From Desulfococcus sp041737845 (GTDB lineage: Bacteria; Desulfobacterota; Desulfobacteria; Desulfobacterales; Desulfococcaceae): 19,785 nucleotides of DNA. Positions within the stretch are counted from its first letter, which is position 1; each line of letters begins with the position of its first letter. The notes under the pieces are model-generated. The model was not told the origin of the DNA and made no database searches. It worked only from the letters and a program-made list of their open reading frames with translations. The position numbers and the translations under genes are program-made. The stretch is from NCBI RefSeq assembly GCF_041737845.1, contig NZ_JBGSQX010000135.1, positions 1-19,785 of the forward strand, in the 5' to 3' direction. Below are positions 13,782 through 19,785 of the stretch, one piece after another.

Positions 13782-14720
13782 TCAGTCATAGTCGGGCGCA
13801 ACGCCAGTGAGCGCCTTCCGCCTGGCCTCGATCATCGCTTGCTTCCGGGCGATGAATTCGTTTTTCAGCATCTCCGCGCGGGTCGGCCTGCTTTTGGTCG
13901 GCGCCTTCTTTCCGGCCCAGGCCATCTCTTCGAAATACTCCTGGTTCAAGAGGTCGAGGGTGCCGTCGATCTTGACCTGATCGATGAAGAGGTTCAGCCA
14001 GCCCAGGAATACGGGATCTCCCGGACGGATCGCGAAGGCATAATATTCCTTGGTGACGGGGGCCAGGAGGGGGCCAATCCTCAAATAGTGCTCCGGGTTG
14101 GTGGCATGCCATATCTTTACGAAGGGCGAATCCGCCGCCATGGCGTTCACCTCGCCCTTGAGCAGGGCGTCCACGGCCGCAGCCGTCGTGGGGAAAAGAT
14201 GGATGGCGCTGTCCGGGAAGAGTTCCCGCGAGAATTTCTCATGGGTGGTGCCGGCCTGGACCCCGAGTTTGAGACCTTTCACCTTGAGGAGATCAAAAAA
14301 GGAATCGGACATGGGCGGAACCGTTCCCCGCCGGACCATGGCCGCCTGGCTCACCTCGAAATAGGGGTCGGTGAAGCTGACGAGAAGCCCCCTTTCAACG
14401 GTCCGCGTCATGGCGGCGATAATGATGTCCGACTCTCCCGAAAGGAGCTTCGGGATCTGCTGGCCGTAGGTCTCAGGCTGGATAAACCGGACCTTCACGC
14501 CGAGATACTCGGCCAACAGCTTTGCCAGGTCCACATCCAGGCCGCTGAGTTGGCCGTCCACCATCATGGCAAAGGGCGGGAATTCCTGGATCAGCGACAC
14601 CACGATCTCGCCCTTTGCCCGGATCGCATCGATCTCCCCTGCCATGAGACCGGGAGACCGGGCCCCCGGACAAAGGATCAAGCAAGGGAGTAAAATGATC
14701 AGCCACCGGATTGATTTCAT
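13782..14720 (-). CDS. Periplasmic amino-acid-binding protein (SBP_bac_3 family)
   Basis: The product is 312 residues. The signal peptide is KSIRWLIILLPCLILCPGA with probable cleavage near LMA-GE (about residue 28). The family-3 binding-protein fold is recognisable: EIVVSLIQEFPPFAMMVDG (first strand and ligand loop), LSGLDVDLAKLLAEYLG, SGESDIIIAAMTRTVER, SFTDPYF, and GVQAGTTHEKF (lobe 2). Such proteins capture polar amino acids for an ABC importer, but no permease or ATPase gene accompanies it. The C-terminus carries a ~40-residue basic, helical extension (KKAPTKSRPTRAEML onwards) unusual for the family. The start at 14720 (third codon of the longer frame) is preferred because AAGGAG directly abuts the first ATG and is 6 bases from this one. 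It is the first gene of the minus-strand cluster. Confidence 0.87.
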   Translation of the reverse strand: MKSIRWLIILLPCLILCPGARSPGLMAGEIDAIRAKGEIVVSLIQEFPPFAMMVDGQLSGLDVDLAKLLAEYLGVKVRFIQPETYGQQIPKLLSGESDIIIAAMTRTVERGLLVSFTDPYFEVSQAAMVRRGTVPPMSDSFFDLLKVKGLKLGVQAGTTHEKFSRELFPDSAIHLFPTTAAAVDALLKGEVNAMAADSPFVKIWHATNPEHYLRIGPLLAPVTKEYYAFAIRPGDPVFLGWLNLFIDQVKIDGTLDLLNQEYFEEMAWAGKKAPTKSRPTRAEMLKNEFIARKQAMIEARRKALTGVAPDYD

Positions 14721-14726
14721 TTTCAT

Positions 14727-14732
14727 CTCCTT
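14727..14732 (-). promoter_or_regulatory. Ribosome-binding site deciding the binding-protein start
   Basis: AAGGAG on the minus strand ends right at the ATG at 14726 and lies 6 bases before the ATG at 14720, favouring the latter. Confidence 0.55.
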
Positions 14733-14828
14733 TTGTTTTCATTGGGGGCCAAAGGTCTTGGCCCCGTCGTCATGTGGGGGAAAAGCGGTGATGGGCGTCA
14801 AGGTGTTTTCATGCGAAAGTTATGAATT

Positions 14829-14857
14829 AATATACACCAGTTTCATTTTGAGCGCAA
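14829..14857 (-). promoter_or_regulatory. Candidate promoter for the amino-acid cluster
   Basis: Minus strand TTGCGC (14857-14852), 17-base spacer, TATATT (14834-14829). The -10 is a 5/6 match and the -35 is 3/6. It would give a leader of about 100 bases before 14720. Confidence 0.4.
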
Positions 14858-14933
14858 ACATATGGAATAAATTCTTCGGATGCGCCGCTCCCGGGTTCGA
14901 CTGATTTTTTCTCACTGTTTCCGCATGACGGAC

Positions 14934-14962
14934 TTGCCTCCGTCAGACGCATGCAATATAAT
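14934..14962 (+). promoter_or_regulatory. Promoter of the znuACB-zur operon
   Basis: TTGCCT (14934-14939), 17-base spacer, TATAAT (14957-14962): 4/6 and a perfect 6/6 -10. It is the best promoter match in the window, pointing at znuA with a leader of about 160 bases. Confidence 0.6.
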
Positions 14963-14965
14963 TGC
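14953..14965. promoter_or_regulatory. Palindromic candidate Zur operator over the znu -10 box
   Basis: GCAAT-ATA-ATTGC is a perfect inverted repeat with 5-base arms and a 3-base centre. It covers the whole TATAAT. A Fur-family dimer bound here would block RNA polymerase. That the binder is Zur is inferred from the zur gene at the end of this operon. Confidence 0.4.
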
Positions 14966-15028
14966 TCAAGCGGCAGTGGCTGCGGCCACCTTTGTTCGGC
15001 ATGAATCAGACCCCGTCAACGGGCTGCA

Positions 15029-15039
15029 AAAATGATTTT
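15029..15039. promoter_or_regulatory. Second AT-rich palindrome in the znu leader
   Basis: AAAAT-G-ATTTT is a perfect 11-base palindrome, about 90 bases before the znuA start. It resembles the core of actinobacterial Zur boxes (AAAATGATTTT-like), but arms this short and AT-rich can arise by chance. Confidence 0.25.
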
Positions 15040-15128
15040 CCATGGCGCTTCCCCGCTGCCCGTGATAGATACTCTGTTGCGCCGTCAAGGCGTCCCCACG
15101 ACACCCCAAACCCGGAGGAACAGCAGCC

Positions 15129-16031
15129 GTGATGAGACGATCCAGACAGCTTTTTTTTATTGTAATTTTCAGTTCATGCTTCATTCAAACCGGGTTTGCC
15201 GCCGATCCCGTGCCCGTGTTTGTCAGCATCCTTCCCCAGAAGTATTTTGTGCAACAAATTGGCAAAGACCTGGTGGATGTCCAGGTCATGGTGCAGCCCG
15301 GTGCCAGCCCCCACGCCTACGAACCCAAACCCAGGCAGATGGCCGACATAGCAATTGCCCGGGCCTATTTCGCCATCGGCGTTTCGTTCGAGACGGCATG
15401 GCTGAACAAGATTTCCGCCGCCAACCCGGGCATGAAGATTGTTCACACGGACGACGGCATCGACAAAATCGCCATGGCGGCCCATCATGGAGAAGGCGAG
15501 CACCCCGAAGACCGGCATCCTCCGGAGGACCATCATGACCACGGCGGCGTCGACCCTCATATCTGGCTGTCTCCTCCGCTGGTCAAGCTCCAGGCCCGGG
15601 CGATTCTGGCGGGGCTTCGGGAGATCGACCCGTCCCATGGCGGAGTTTACGAGGCCAACTGCCGTCAATTCATGGCCGACATCGATAGCCTGGACGCCCG
15701 GCTGAAAAACCTGTTTTCGGATCAGCAGGGACTTCGGTTCATGGTGTTCCATCCGGCCTGGGGGTACTTCGCCCGGGCCTATGGCCTCACGCAGTTGGCC
15801 GTCGAGATCGAGGGGAAGGAGCCCAAGCCCGCGCAATTGATGGCCTTGATCAAAAATGCCAAGGAAAACAATATCCGGGTGATCTTTGTCCAGCCGCAGT
15901 TTTCCGCCAAAAGCGCCGGCCTTGTGGCCAGGGAGATCGGCGGCCAGGTCGTGCGCGCCGACCCGCTCGCCGAGGACTGGACGGCCAACCTCCTTGACGT
16001 CGCCGACAAGTTCAAAGCGGCCCTGAGGTGA
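15129..16031 (+). CDS. znuA: Zinc ABC transporter, periplasmic zinc-binding protein ZnuA
   Basis: The product is 300 residues. The signal peptide is MMRRSRQLFFIVIFSSCFIQ with cleavage near GFA-AD (about 24-25). The metal-site histidines of cluster A-I binding proteins are in place: His62 (GASPHAYEP), His144 (DPHIWLSP) and His208 (HPAWGYFARAYGL), with an acidic residue around Asp278 as possible fourth ligand. Between the first two lies the His/Glu/Asp-rich loop (119-138, HHGEGEHPEDRHPPEDHHDH) that marks zinc rather than manganese binders and helps load zinc. The start is GTG at 15129, or ATG one codon later; GGAGG is at 15114-15118. The gene ends 4 bases before znuC. Confidence 0.94.
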   Translation: MMRRSRQLFFIVIFSSCFIQTGFAADPVPVFVSILPQKYFVQQIGKDLVDVQVMVQPGASPHAYEPKPRQMADIAIARAYFAIGVSFETAWLNKISAANPGMKIVHTDDGIDKIAMAAHHGEGEHPEDRHPPEDHHDHGGVDPHIWLSPPLVKLQARAILAGLREIDPSHGGVYEANCRQFMADIDSLDARLKNLFSDQQGLRFMVFHPAWGYFARAYGLTQLAVEIEGKEPKPAQLMALIKNAKENNIRVIFVQPQFSAKSAGLVAREIGGQVVRADPLAEDWTANLLDVADKFKAALR

Positions 16032-16035
16032 CGGG

Positions 16036-16824
16036 ATGAATGCCGCCGCACCCATTGTCGAACTTAAAGACGTCTCATTTGCCTATGACGGCGAGACCGT
16101 TCTCCAGGATGTGAACCTGGAGATCCGGAGGGGGAATTTCATCGCCATGATCGGCCCCAACGGCGGCGGGAAGACCACCCTGCTGAAGCTGATTTTAGGC
16201 CTGCTGAAACCGGGCGAGGGCCTTATCCGCGTCAACGGCGACTCCCCCGCCAGGGCGTCGTCCTGCATCGGCTACGTCCCCCAGGACGTGCACATCAACC
16301 GCAACTTTCCCATCACGGCCATGGACGTGGTCCTCATGGGCACCCTCGACCCCAAAAAACGGTGGGCGTCCTGGAAGTCGGCCTCGCACCGCCTCGATGC
16401 CATGGACGCGCTCGATCACCTGGACATGGCAGACCTTGCGGGACGAAAAATCGGAGAACTGTCCGGAGGTCAGCGCCAGCGGGTCTTCATCGCTCGGGCC
16501 CTCGTGACCCATCCCCAGCTCCTGCTCCTGGACGAACCCACGGCCGGCATCGACACCAAGGGCCAGGCGGACTTTTTCAGGCTGCTGAGGGAACTCAACA
16601 AAGAGATCACCATCGTCGTCGTCAGCCACGATCTCCTGGTCATCTCCCGCTATGTCAAATCCGTGGCCTGCGTGAACAAGCGGCTGCACTATCACGGCCA
16701 GGCGGAGATCACCGGCGAAATGATGGAAACCATGTACCCGTGCACGGTGGAGGAATTGTGTCCCGTGGAGATCGTCGCCCACGGTCTGCCGCATCGCGTG
16801 CTGAAGGATCACAAGAGGTCTTAG
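16036..16824 (+). CDS. znuC: Zinc ABC transporter, ATPase subunit ZnuC
   Basis: The product is 262 residues. ABC ATPase motifs are in order: Walker A GPNGGGKTT (40-48), Q-loop Gln83 (YVPQDV), signature LSGGQRQRV (142-150), Walker B with DEPTAGID (166-173), and H-loop His198 (VVVSHDL). The C-terminal ~50 residues (HYHGQAEITGEMMETMYPC and the following CPVEIVAHGLPHR) match the tail typical of Zn/Mn-importer ATPases. It energises zinc import through ZnuB at the inner membrane. ATG 16036 has GAGGTG overlapping the end of znuA as ribosome-binding site. It is separated from znuB by one base. Confidence 0.94.
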   Translation: MNAAAPIVELKDVSFAYDGETVLQDVNLEIRRGNFIAMIGPNGGGKTTLLKLILGLLKPGEGLIRVNGDSPARASSCIGYVPQDVHINRNFPITAMDVVLMGTLDPKKRWASWKSASHRLDAMDALDHLDMADLAGRKIGELSGGQRQRVFIARALVTHPQLLLLDEPTAGIDTKGQADFFRLLRELNKEITIVVVSHDLLVISRYVKSVACVNKRLHYHGQAEITGEMMETMYPCTVEELCPVEIVAHGLPHRVLKDHKRS

Positions 16825-16825
16825 C

Positions 16826-17686
16826 ATGATCGAAGCACTTCAACTGGAATTCATGCGCAATGCCCTGGCTGCCGGTCTCCTGGCAAGCGTCATCTGCGGC
16901 ATCATGGGAACCCTGGTGGTGGTGAACCGCATCGTGTTCCTCTCCGGCGGGATCGCCCATGCCGCCTACGGGGGCATCGGCCTCGCCTTTTACTTCGGAT
17001 GGCCCTATCTGCCGGGCACCATCGGCTTCTCGTTGTTCGCCGCGATGCTGATGGCATCCGTCAGCATGAAGGCCAAGCACCGGGCCGACACGATCATCGG
17101 CGTCATCTGGGCCCTGGGAATGGCATTCGGCATCATCCTGATCGATCTGACCCCGGGATATCATGTGGACCTGATGAGCTACCTCTTCGGCAGCATCCTC
17201 ACCGTGCCCGCGTCGGATCTTCTCATCATGCTTTCCCTGGGCATTCTGATCGCGCTGGCGGTGGCCTGTTACTACAAGGACCTGCTGGCCCTCAGCTATG
17301 ACGAAGAGTTTGCGAGGATCCGGGGCGTTCCTGTCCGGGCGCTCTATTTCGCAATGATCGGCATGCTGGCGGTCACCATTGTCATGGTGATTCAGGTCGT
17401 GGGCCTGATTCTGGTCATCGCCCTGCTGACCATACCGCCCTTCATCGTCGAAAGGCACGCCAAATCCCTCCTGCAGATGATGGTTGGGTCCAGCCTGCTG
17501 GGCGCCCTGTTCACCATTGCGGGCCTGTGGATTTCCTACAGATACAACCTGACATCGGGGGCCGCCATCATCCTGGTTTCAGGAATCGGCTTTTTATTCT
17601 CTCTTCTGGTGGACCGGCTGACCGTTTTCTCCAGAAGCAGAGCCCGGCGGGAGGCCCCCGAGCCGCAGAAATCCACTGCCGGTTGA
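16826..17686 (+). CDS. znuB: Zinc ABC transporter, membrane permease ZnuB
   Basis: The product is 286 residues of the ABC-3 permease family, with eight to nine hydrophobic helices. Family features include the N-terminal MRNALAAGLLASVICGIMGT, SGGIAHAAYGGIGL (about 46-59), the cytoplasmic coupling segment with YDEEFARIRGVPVRALYF (about 157-174), and VVGLILVIALLTIPPF. It forms the transmembrane zinc pathway with ZnuC. AGAGG lies 8-9 bases before the ATG. The zur gene follows after 15 bases. Confidence 0.94.
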   Translation: MIEALQLEFMRNALAAGLLASVICGIMGTLVVVNRIVFLSGGIAHAAYGGIGLAFYFGWPYLPGTIGFSLFAAMLMASVSMKAKHRADTIIGVIWALGMAFGIILIDLTPGYHVDLMSYLFGSILTVPASDLLIMLSLGILIALAVACYYKDLLALSYDEEFARIRGVPVRALYFAMIGMLAVTIVMVIQVVGLILVIALLTIPPFIVERHAKSLLQMMVGSSLLGALFTIAGLWISYRYNLTSGAAIILVSGIGFLFSLLVDRLTVFSRSRARREAPEPQKSTAG

Positions 17687-17701
17687 CCCCAAAGGACGAC
17701 C

Positions 17702-18151
17702 ATGTGCCATCAGTGCAATTATTCCGAGATGCTGGCGTCGGCCCGGCTTGAAGCGACCGAAAACCGCCTGCGGGTGCTGGAAGTGATCGGCAACAACAGC
17801 TTCCCCCTGTCGGCCGGAGATATCTATCAGACGCTGGAACGCACCAGCGCGATCAACCGGGTGACGGTCTACCGCATCCTCGACCTGCTGGTCGACCACG
17901 GGATGATCGAGCGGCTCAGCACGGGCGGCAGGGCCTTCTACTATGGCCTGGCCCCCAACGACCATCATCAACCCCATCCCCATTTCTACTGCAAAAACTG
18001 CGGCCAGATGGATTGCCTCAACCCGGAAAGCCTGCAGGTGGAAACAAAACCGTTCCGGAAAACCTTTCCCGGCCGGATCGACAAGGTGGAGATCCGCCTG
18101 GACGGAATCTGCAAAAACTGCCTGAAGAACAAACCGCAGGAAGAGGATTGA
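17702..18151 (+). CDS. zur: Fur-family zinc-responsive repressor, probable Zur
   Basis: The product is 149 residues. The winged helix DNA-binding domain includes INRVTVYRILDLLVDHGMIER (51-71), the Fur-family recognition-helix region with T-V-Y-R. The dimerisation domain has the structural zinc site Cys97-x2-Cys100 and Cys137-x2-Cys140 (CKNC twice) and a His cluster 88-94 (HHQPHPH) for the sensory site. Zur rather than Fur or PerR is inferred from its place as the last gene of znuACB. An additional C-x-x-C sits at the very N-terminus (Cys2, Cys5), which is unusual. ATG 17702 is preceded by AAAGGA. With zinc bound it should repress its own operon, giving a negative feedback loop. Confidence 0.9.
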   Translation: MCHQCNYSEMLASARLEATENRLRVLEVIGNNSFPLSAGDIYQTLERTSAINRVTVYRILDLLVDHGMIERLSTGGRAFYYGLAPNDHHQPHPHFYCKNCGQMDCLNPESLQVETKPFRKTFPGRIDKVEIRLDGICKNCLKNKPQEED

Positions 18152-18421
18152 AGCGGCGGGCATCCGCTCGATGCTGAATTCATTTTACACCCCCTTCCAC
18201 GCCCGCGAACCTGCATTATCCTGAGATCCCTCCAAATATAAACATGGCGATGGTAATCTTCAGGTTTCGAGCCGAGAAAAAATGTCGAACGTTATCGAGA
18301 CAGCCTTCCATCGGTGAAACAGAACTCCCTCCGAAGCACCAAAGAGGGACCCGTTGGTCATGGCGATCATGCCGCGGCCGCCCCTGTTCGGATGAAGCGG
18401 TTCCAGCATCTGCTCCCCCCG
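18152..18421. other. 270-base gap between convergent zur and the acyltransferase fusion gene
   Basis: No gene is supported. On the minus strand, after the stop at 18422, a weak 4-bp hairpin (TCGA-TAACGT-TCGA, about 18285-18298) is followed by six Ts (18282-18277), a poor but possible terminator for the minus-strand gene. After zur, AGCGG/CCGCT (18152-18168) makes a 5-bp stem without a T-run. Confidence 0.35.
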
Positions 18422-19785
18422 CTATTCGTCTCCGCCCTGGTCCGGTTCGCCGCAGTGGCGCAGGATCTCCCGCCTCGCTTCGTCGCGAAGGGCGAGGGCC
18501 GAATCCCAATCCTGCGCCTGCCCCCTCAGGCGGCGGCCGATAAACAGGTGCACCGGCCCCCGGCGCGGAAACCACGACTCGGAGCGCAGCTTGGCCCGTG
18601 TGCCCCGAATGGTTATCGGCACCACTTCCATGTTGTTTTCAGCGGCGATCAGAAAAGCCCCCATGTGAAACGGCAATAACCCGGGCATCCGGCGGAAGGT
18701 CCCTTCGGCGAAAAACAGGAGCGACCGCCCTCCGGCAGCAAGCTCCTTGAGCCGCCGGGCATCCTGGATGGCCTGTCTGCTGTCGAACCGCTCGACAAAG
18801 ACGACATCCAGACGGGGCAACGCCCGGCGCAGCGCGGCGTTTTCGGCCAGCTCGGCCTTGGCGACAAAACCGAACCGCACCGGCAGGGCCGCCATGAGTA
18901 CCAGGCTGTCCAGGTAGCTCTGGTGATTGGAGACCAGGATCAGCGGTCCTTCTGCTTCCAGATGCTCCAGGCCGCGGACCGCGATGGGGGTTCCGGTGAG
19001 GCGGGCCAGCAGCCGGGCAACCGTCCGGACCGCCCGCCAGCGGCCGCCTCCCCACGGCAGAAGGAAGGCAAACGGAGTCGCCAGAGCAGCCAGCACGCCG
19101 AAGAGCAGCCAGCAATAACCGGCGTAGCAGGCCGAGGCGGCCTGCCGCATCCCCTGGCCGGCCTGCCGCAGCAGTCCGCCTGCCGTCAGACGGACCATCT
19201 GCCACCACATCGCCCGGGGCGGCCGTCCGATCCTGCCCTGTTCGTAGAGTTCGCGGCTCGCGGCCCGGCGGATCTTGCCGCTGGAGGTTTTGAGCACCGT
19301 GCCGGGCATTGCCAGGATCACTTCGTCCGGCGGCATGCCGAGGACATCGACGGCCACGTTGACGATCCGTTCCCTCAGGCCGGCCAGCACCTCGGGATCC
19401 TGGCTGCGGCTCTCCGCCAGCGCCACCAGTTTTTCCGTGGCGGACGCCGGGTCCGCGACGCCGAAGACGGCGACGCAGCCTTTGCGGATGCCGTCGATAT
19501 CGCCGATGGCCTCTTCCAGTTCATAGGGGGAGATGTTGCGGCCGCCCTTGATAATAATGTCCTTGACCCTGCTGGTGAGATACAGGTCCCGTCCCGCCAG
19601 GTAGGCCAGGTCGCCGGTGTCGAGCCACTCCCCATGGAACAGGGCCGCGGTCTGCCCGGGATTCCGGAAATAGCCGCTGGTCGCCGAGGGGCCGCGAAAT
19701 TGCAGCCGGCCCTCCCGGCGCTCGGGCAGCTCGTGGTCCTTGCCGTCGACCACCCGCACCTGATGCCCGGGCAGGGGGTGCCCGC
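18422..19785 (-). CDS. Fused acyl-CoA/acyl-ACP synthetase (AMP-binding) and PlsC-type acyltransferase, 5' end outside window
   Basis: The frame is open to the right edge, giving 453 visible residues. The N-terminal visible part is the end of an ANL adenylating enzyme: GHPLPGHQVRVVDGK, then GRLQFRGPSATSGYF, the WLDTGD motif (about 53-58), the hinge and C-lobe KDIIIKGGRNISPYELEEA (about 74-92), and the catalytic Lys of KTSSGKIRRA (about 165-174). After a hydrophobic helical stretch (about 218-245) comes an acyltransferase domain with N-H-x4-D (NHQSYLD, about 286-292) and FAEGTFRRMPG (about 358-368), the two hallmark blocks of PlsC/LPLAT enzymes. Together they suggest activation of a fatty acid and its transfer to a lysophospholipid or other acceptor, as in E. 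coli Aas, but with the domains in the opposite order. The stop is at 18422-18424. Confidence 0.88.
   Translation of the reverse strand, partial: GHPLPGHQVRVVDGKDHELPERREGRLQFRGPSATSGYFRNPGQTAALFHGEWLDTGDLAYLAGRDLYLTSRVKDIIIKGGRNISPYELEEAIGDIDGIRKGCVAVFGVADPASATEKLVALAESRSQDPEVLAGLRERIVNVAVDVLGMPPDEVILAMPGTVLKTSSGKIRRAASRELYEQGRIGRPPRAMWWQMVRLTAGGLLRQAGQGMRQAASACYAGYCWLLFGVLAALATPFAFLLPWGGGRWRAVRTVARLLARLTGTPIAVRGLEHLEAEGPLILVSNHQSYLDSLVLMAALPVRFGFVAKAELAENAALRRALPRLDVVFVERFDSRQAIQDARRLKELAAGGRSLLFFAEGTFRRMPGLLPFHMGAFLIAAENNMEVVPITIRGTRAKLRSESWFPRRGPVHLFIGRRLRGQAQDWDSALALRDEARREILRHCGEPDQGGDE

Larger units (their letters stand above)
14721..15128. other. 408-base divergent regulatory region between the amino-acid and zinc operons
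   Basis: No credible gene lies here. Its middle is notably AT-rich for this window (about 14805-14880). It holds one promoter candidate in each direction (14829-14857 minus, 14934-14962 plus), two short palindromes (14953-14965, 15029-15039) and a perfect 7-bp hairpin with a 6-base loop (TGACGGA 14926-14932, TCCGTCA 14939-14945) over the plus-strand -35 box. Confidence 0.6.

Noticed and set aside
14926..14945. TGACGGA/TCCGTCA hairpin as an intrinsic terminator
   Set aside because: No T-run follows on either strand, and it overlaps the -35 of the znu promoter, so a regulatory or chance role is more likely than termination.
18216..18575. Minus-strand frame overlapping the end of the acyltransferase fusion and the gap to zur
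   Set aside because: More than half lies inside the fusion gene in another frame and the remainder resembles no family; no ribosome-binding site was seen.
1..19785. CRISPR arrays, tRNA/rRNA genes, insertion sequences, phage or defence islands
   Set aside because: Reading both strands showed no spaced direct repeats, tRNA-like cloverleaf, transposase, integrase or nuclease-type defence genes.

Overview
The window is GC-rich and gene-dense. It reads as chromosomal DNA from a Gram-negative bacterium, and the combination of protein families and sequence style suggests a Desulfobacterota (delta-proteobacterial) organism. That placement is an inference; no rRNA or other marker gene is present. There are no tRNAs, rRNAs, CRISPR arrays, insertion sequences or phage genes.

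Layout. (1) 1-149 holds the last 48 residues of single-stranded DNA-binding protein (glycine-rich linker ending in the acidic tip DDDDIPF). A small secreted His-rich protein (417-776) and a calcineurin-like metallophosphoesterase (1019-1864) follow. (2) On the minus strand, a Fic-domain AMP-transferase (1880-2740) has its own likely promoter. Upstream of it lies an overlapping two-gene unit: a DUF89/ARMT1-like protein (3786-5366) followed by a radical SAM protein (2945-3796). (3) On the plus strand, 5579-9531 is a seven-gene Mrp/Mnh cation/proton antiporter operon in the order C-D-E-F-G-A'-B. Every junction overlaps. It has a single NuoL/M/N-type subunit (MrpD) and no gene for the large NuoL-like half of MrpA. 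(4) On the minus strand, 14720 down to 9538 is an amino-acid uptake and catabolism cluster: periplasmic binding protein, L-serine dehydratase, dicarboxylate/amino acid symporter, asparaginase, then a PsiE-family membrane protein. (5) On the plus strand, 15129-18151 is a zinc-uptake operon, znuA-znuC-znuB, closed by a Fur-family regulator that is almost certainly Zur. A TTGCCT-17-TATAAT promoter upstream has a palindrome across its -10 box. (6) On the minus strand, a fused acyl-AMP synthetase/PlsC-type acyltransferase runs off the right edge.

How the parts work together. Aspartate from asparagine and aspartate or glutamate from the symporter, plus pyruvate and ammonia from serine, would feed central metabolism. 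The Mrp complex would exchange Na+ (or K+) for H+ across the same membrane. The Znu/Zur block is a self-contained zinc homeostasis circuit in which the regulator is the last gene of the operon it probably controls.

Most worth a second look: the Fic protein has Gly where the autoinhibitory Glu of its class should be (TAGVGGN instead of S/T-x-x-x-E-G-N). The same change is used in the laboratory to unlock Fic enzymes. The DUF89 plus radical SAM pair is a candidate uncharacterised pathway. The truncated-MrpA antiporter, the altered NMDGT motif of the symporter and the reversed Aas-type fusion are further points.
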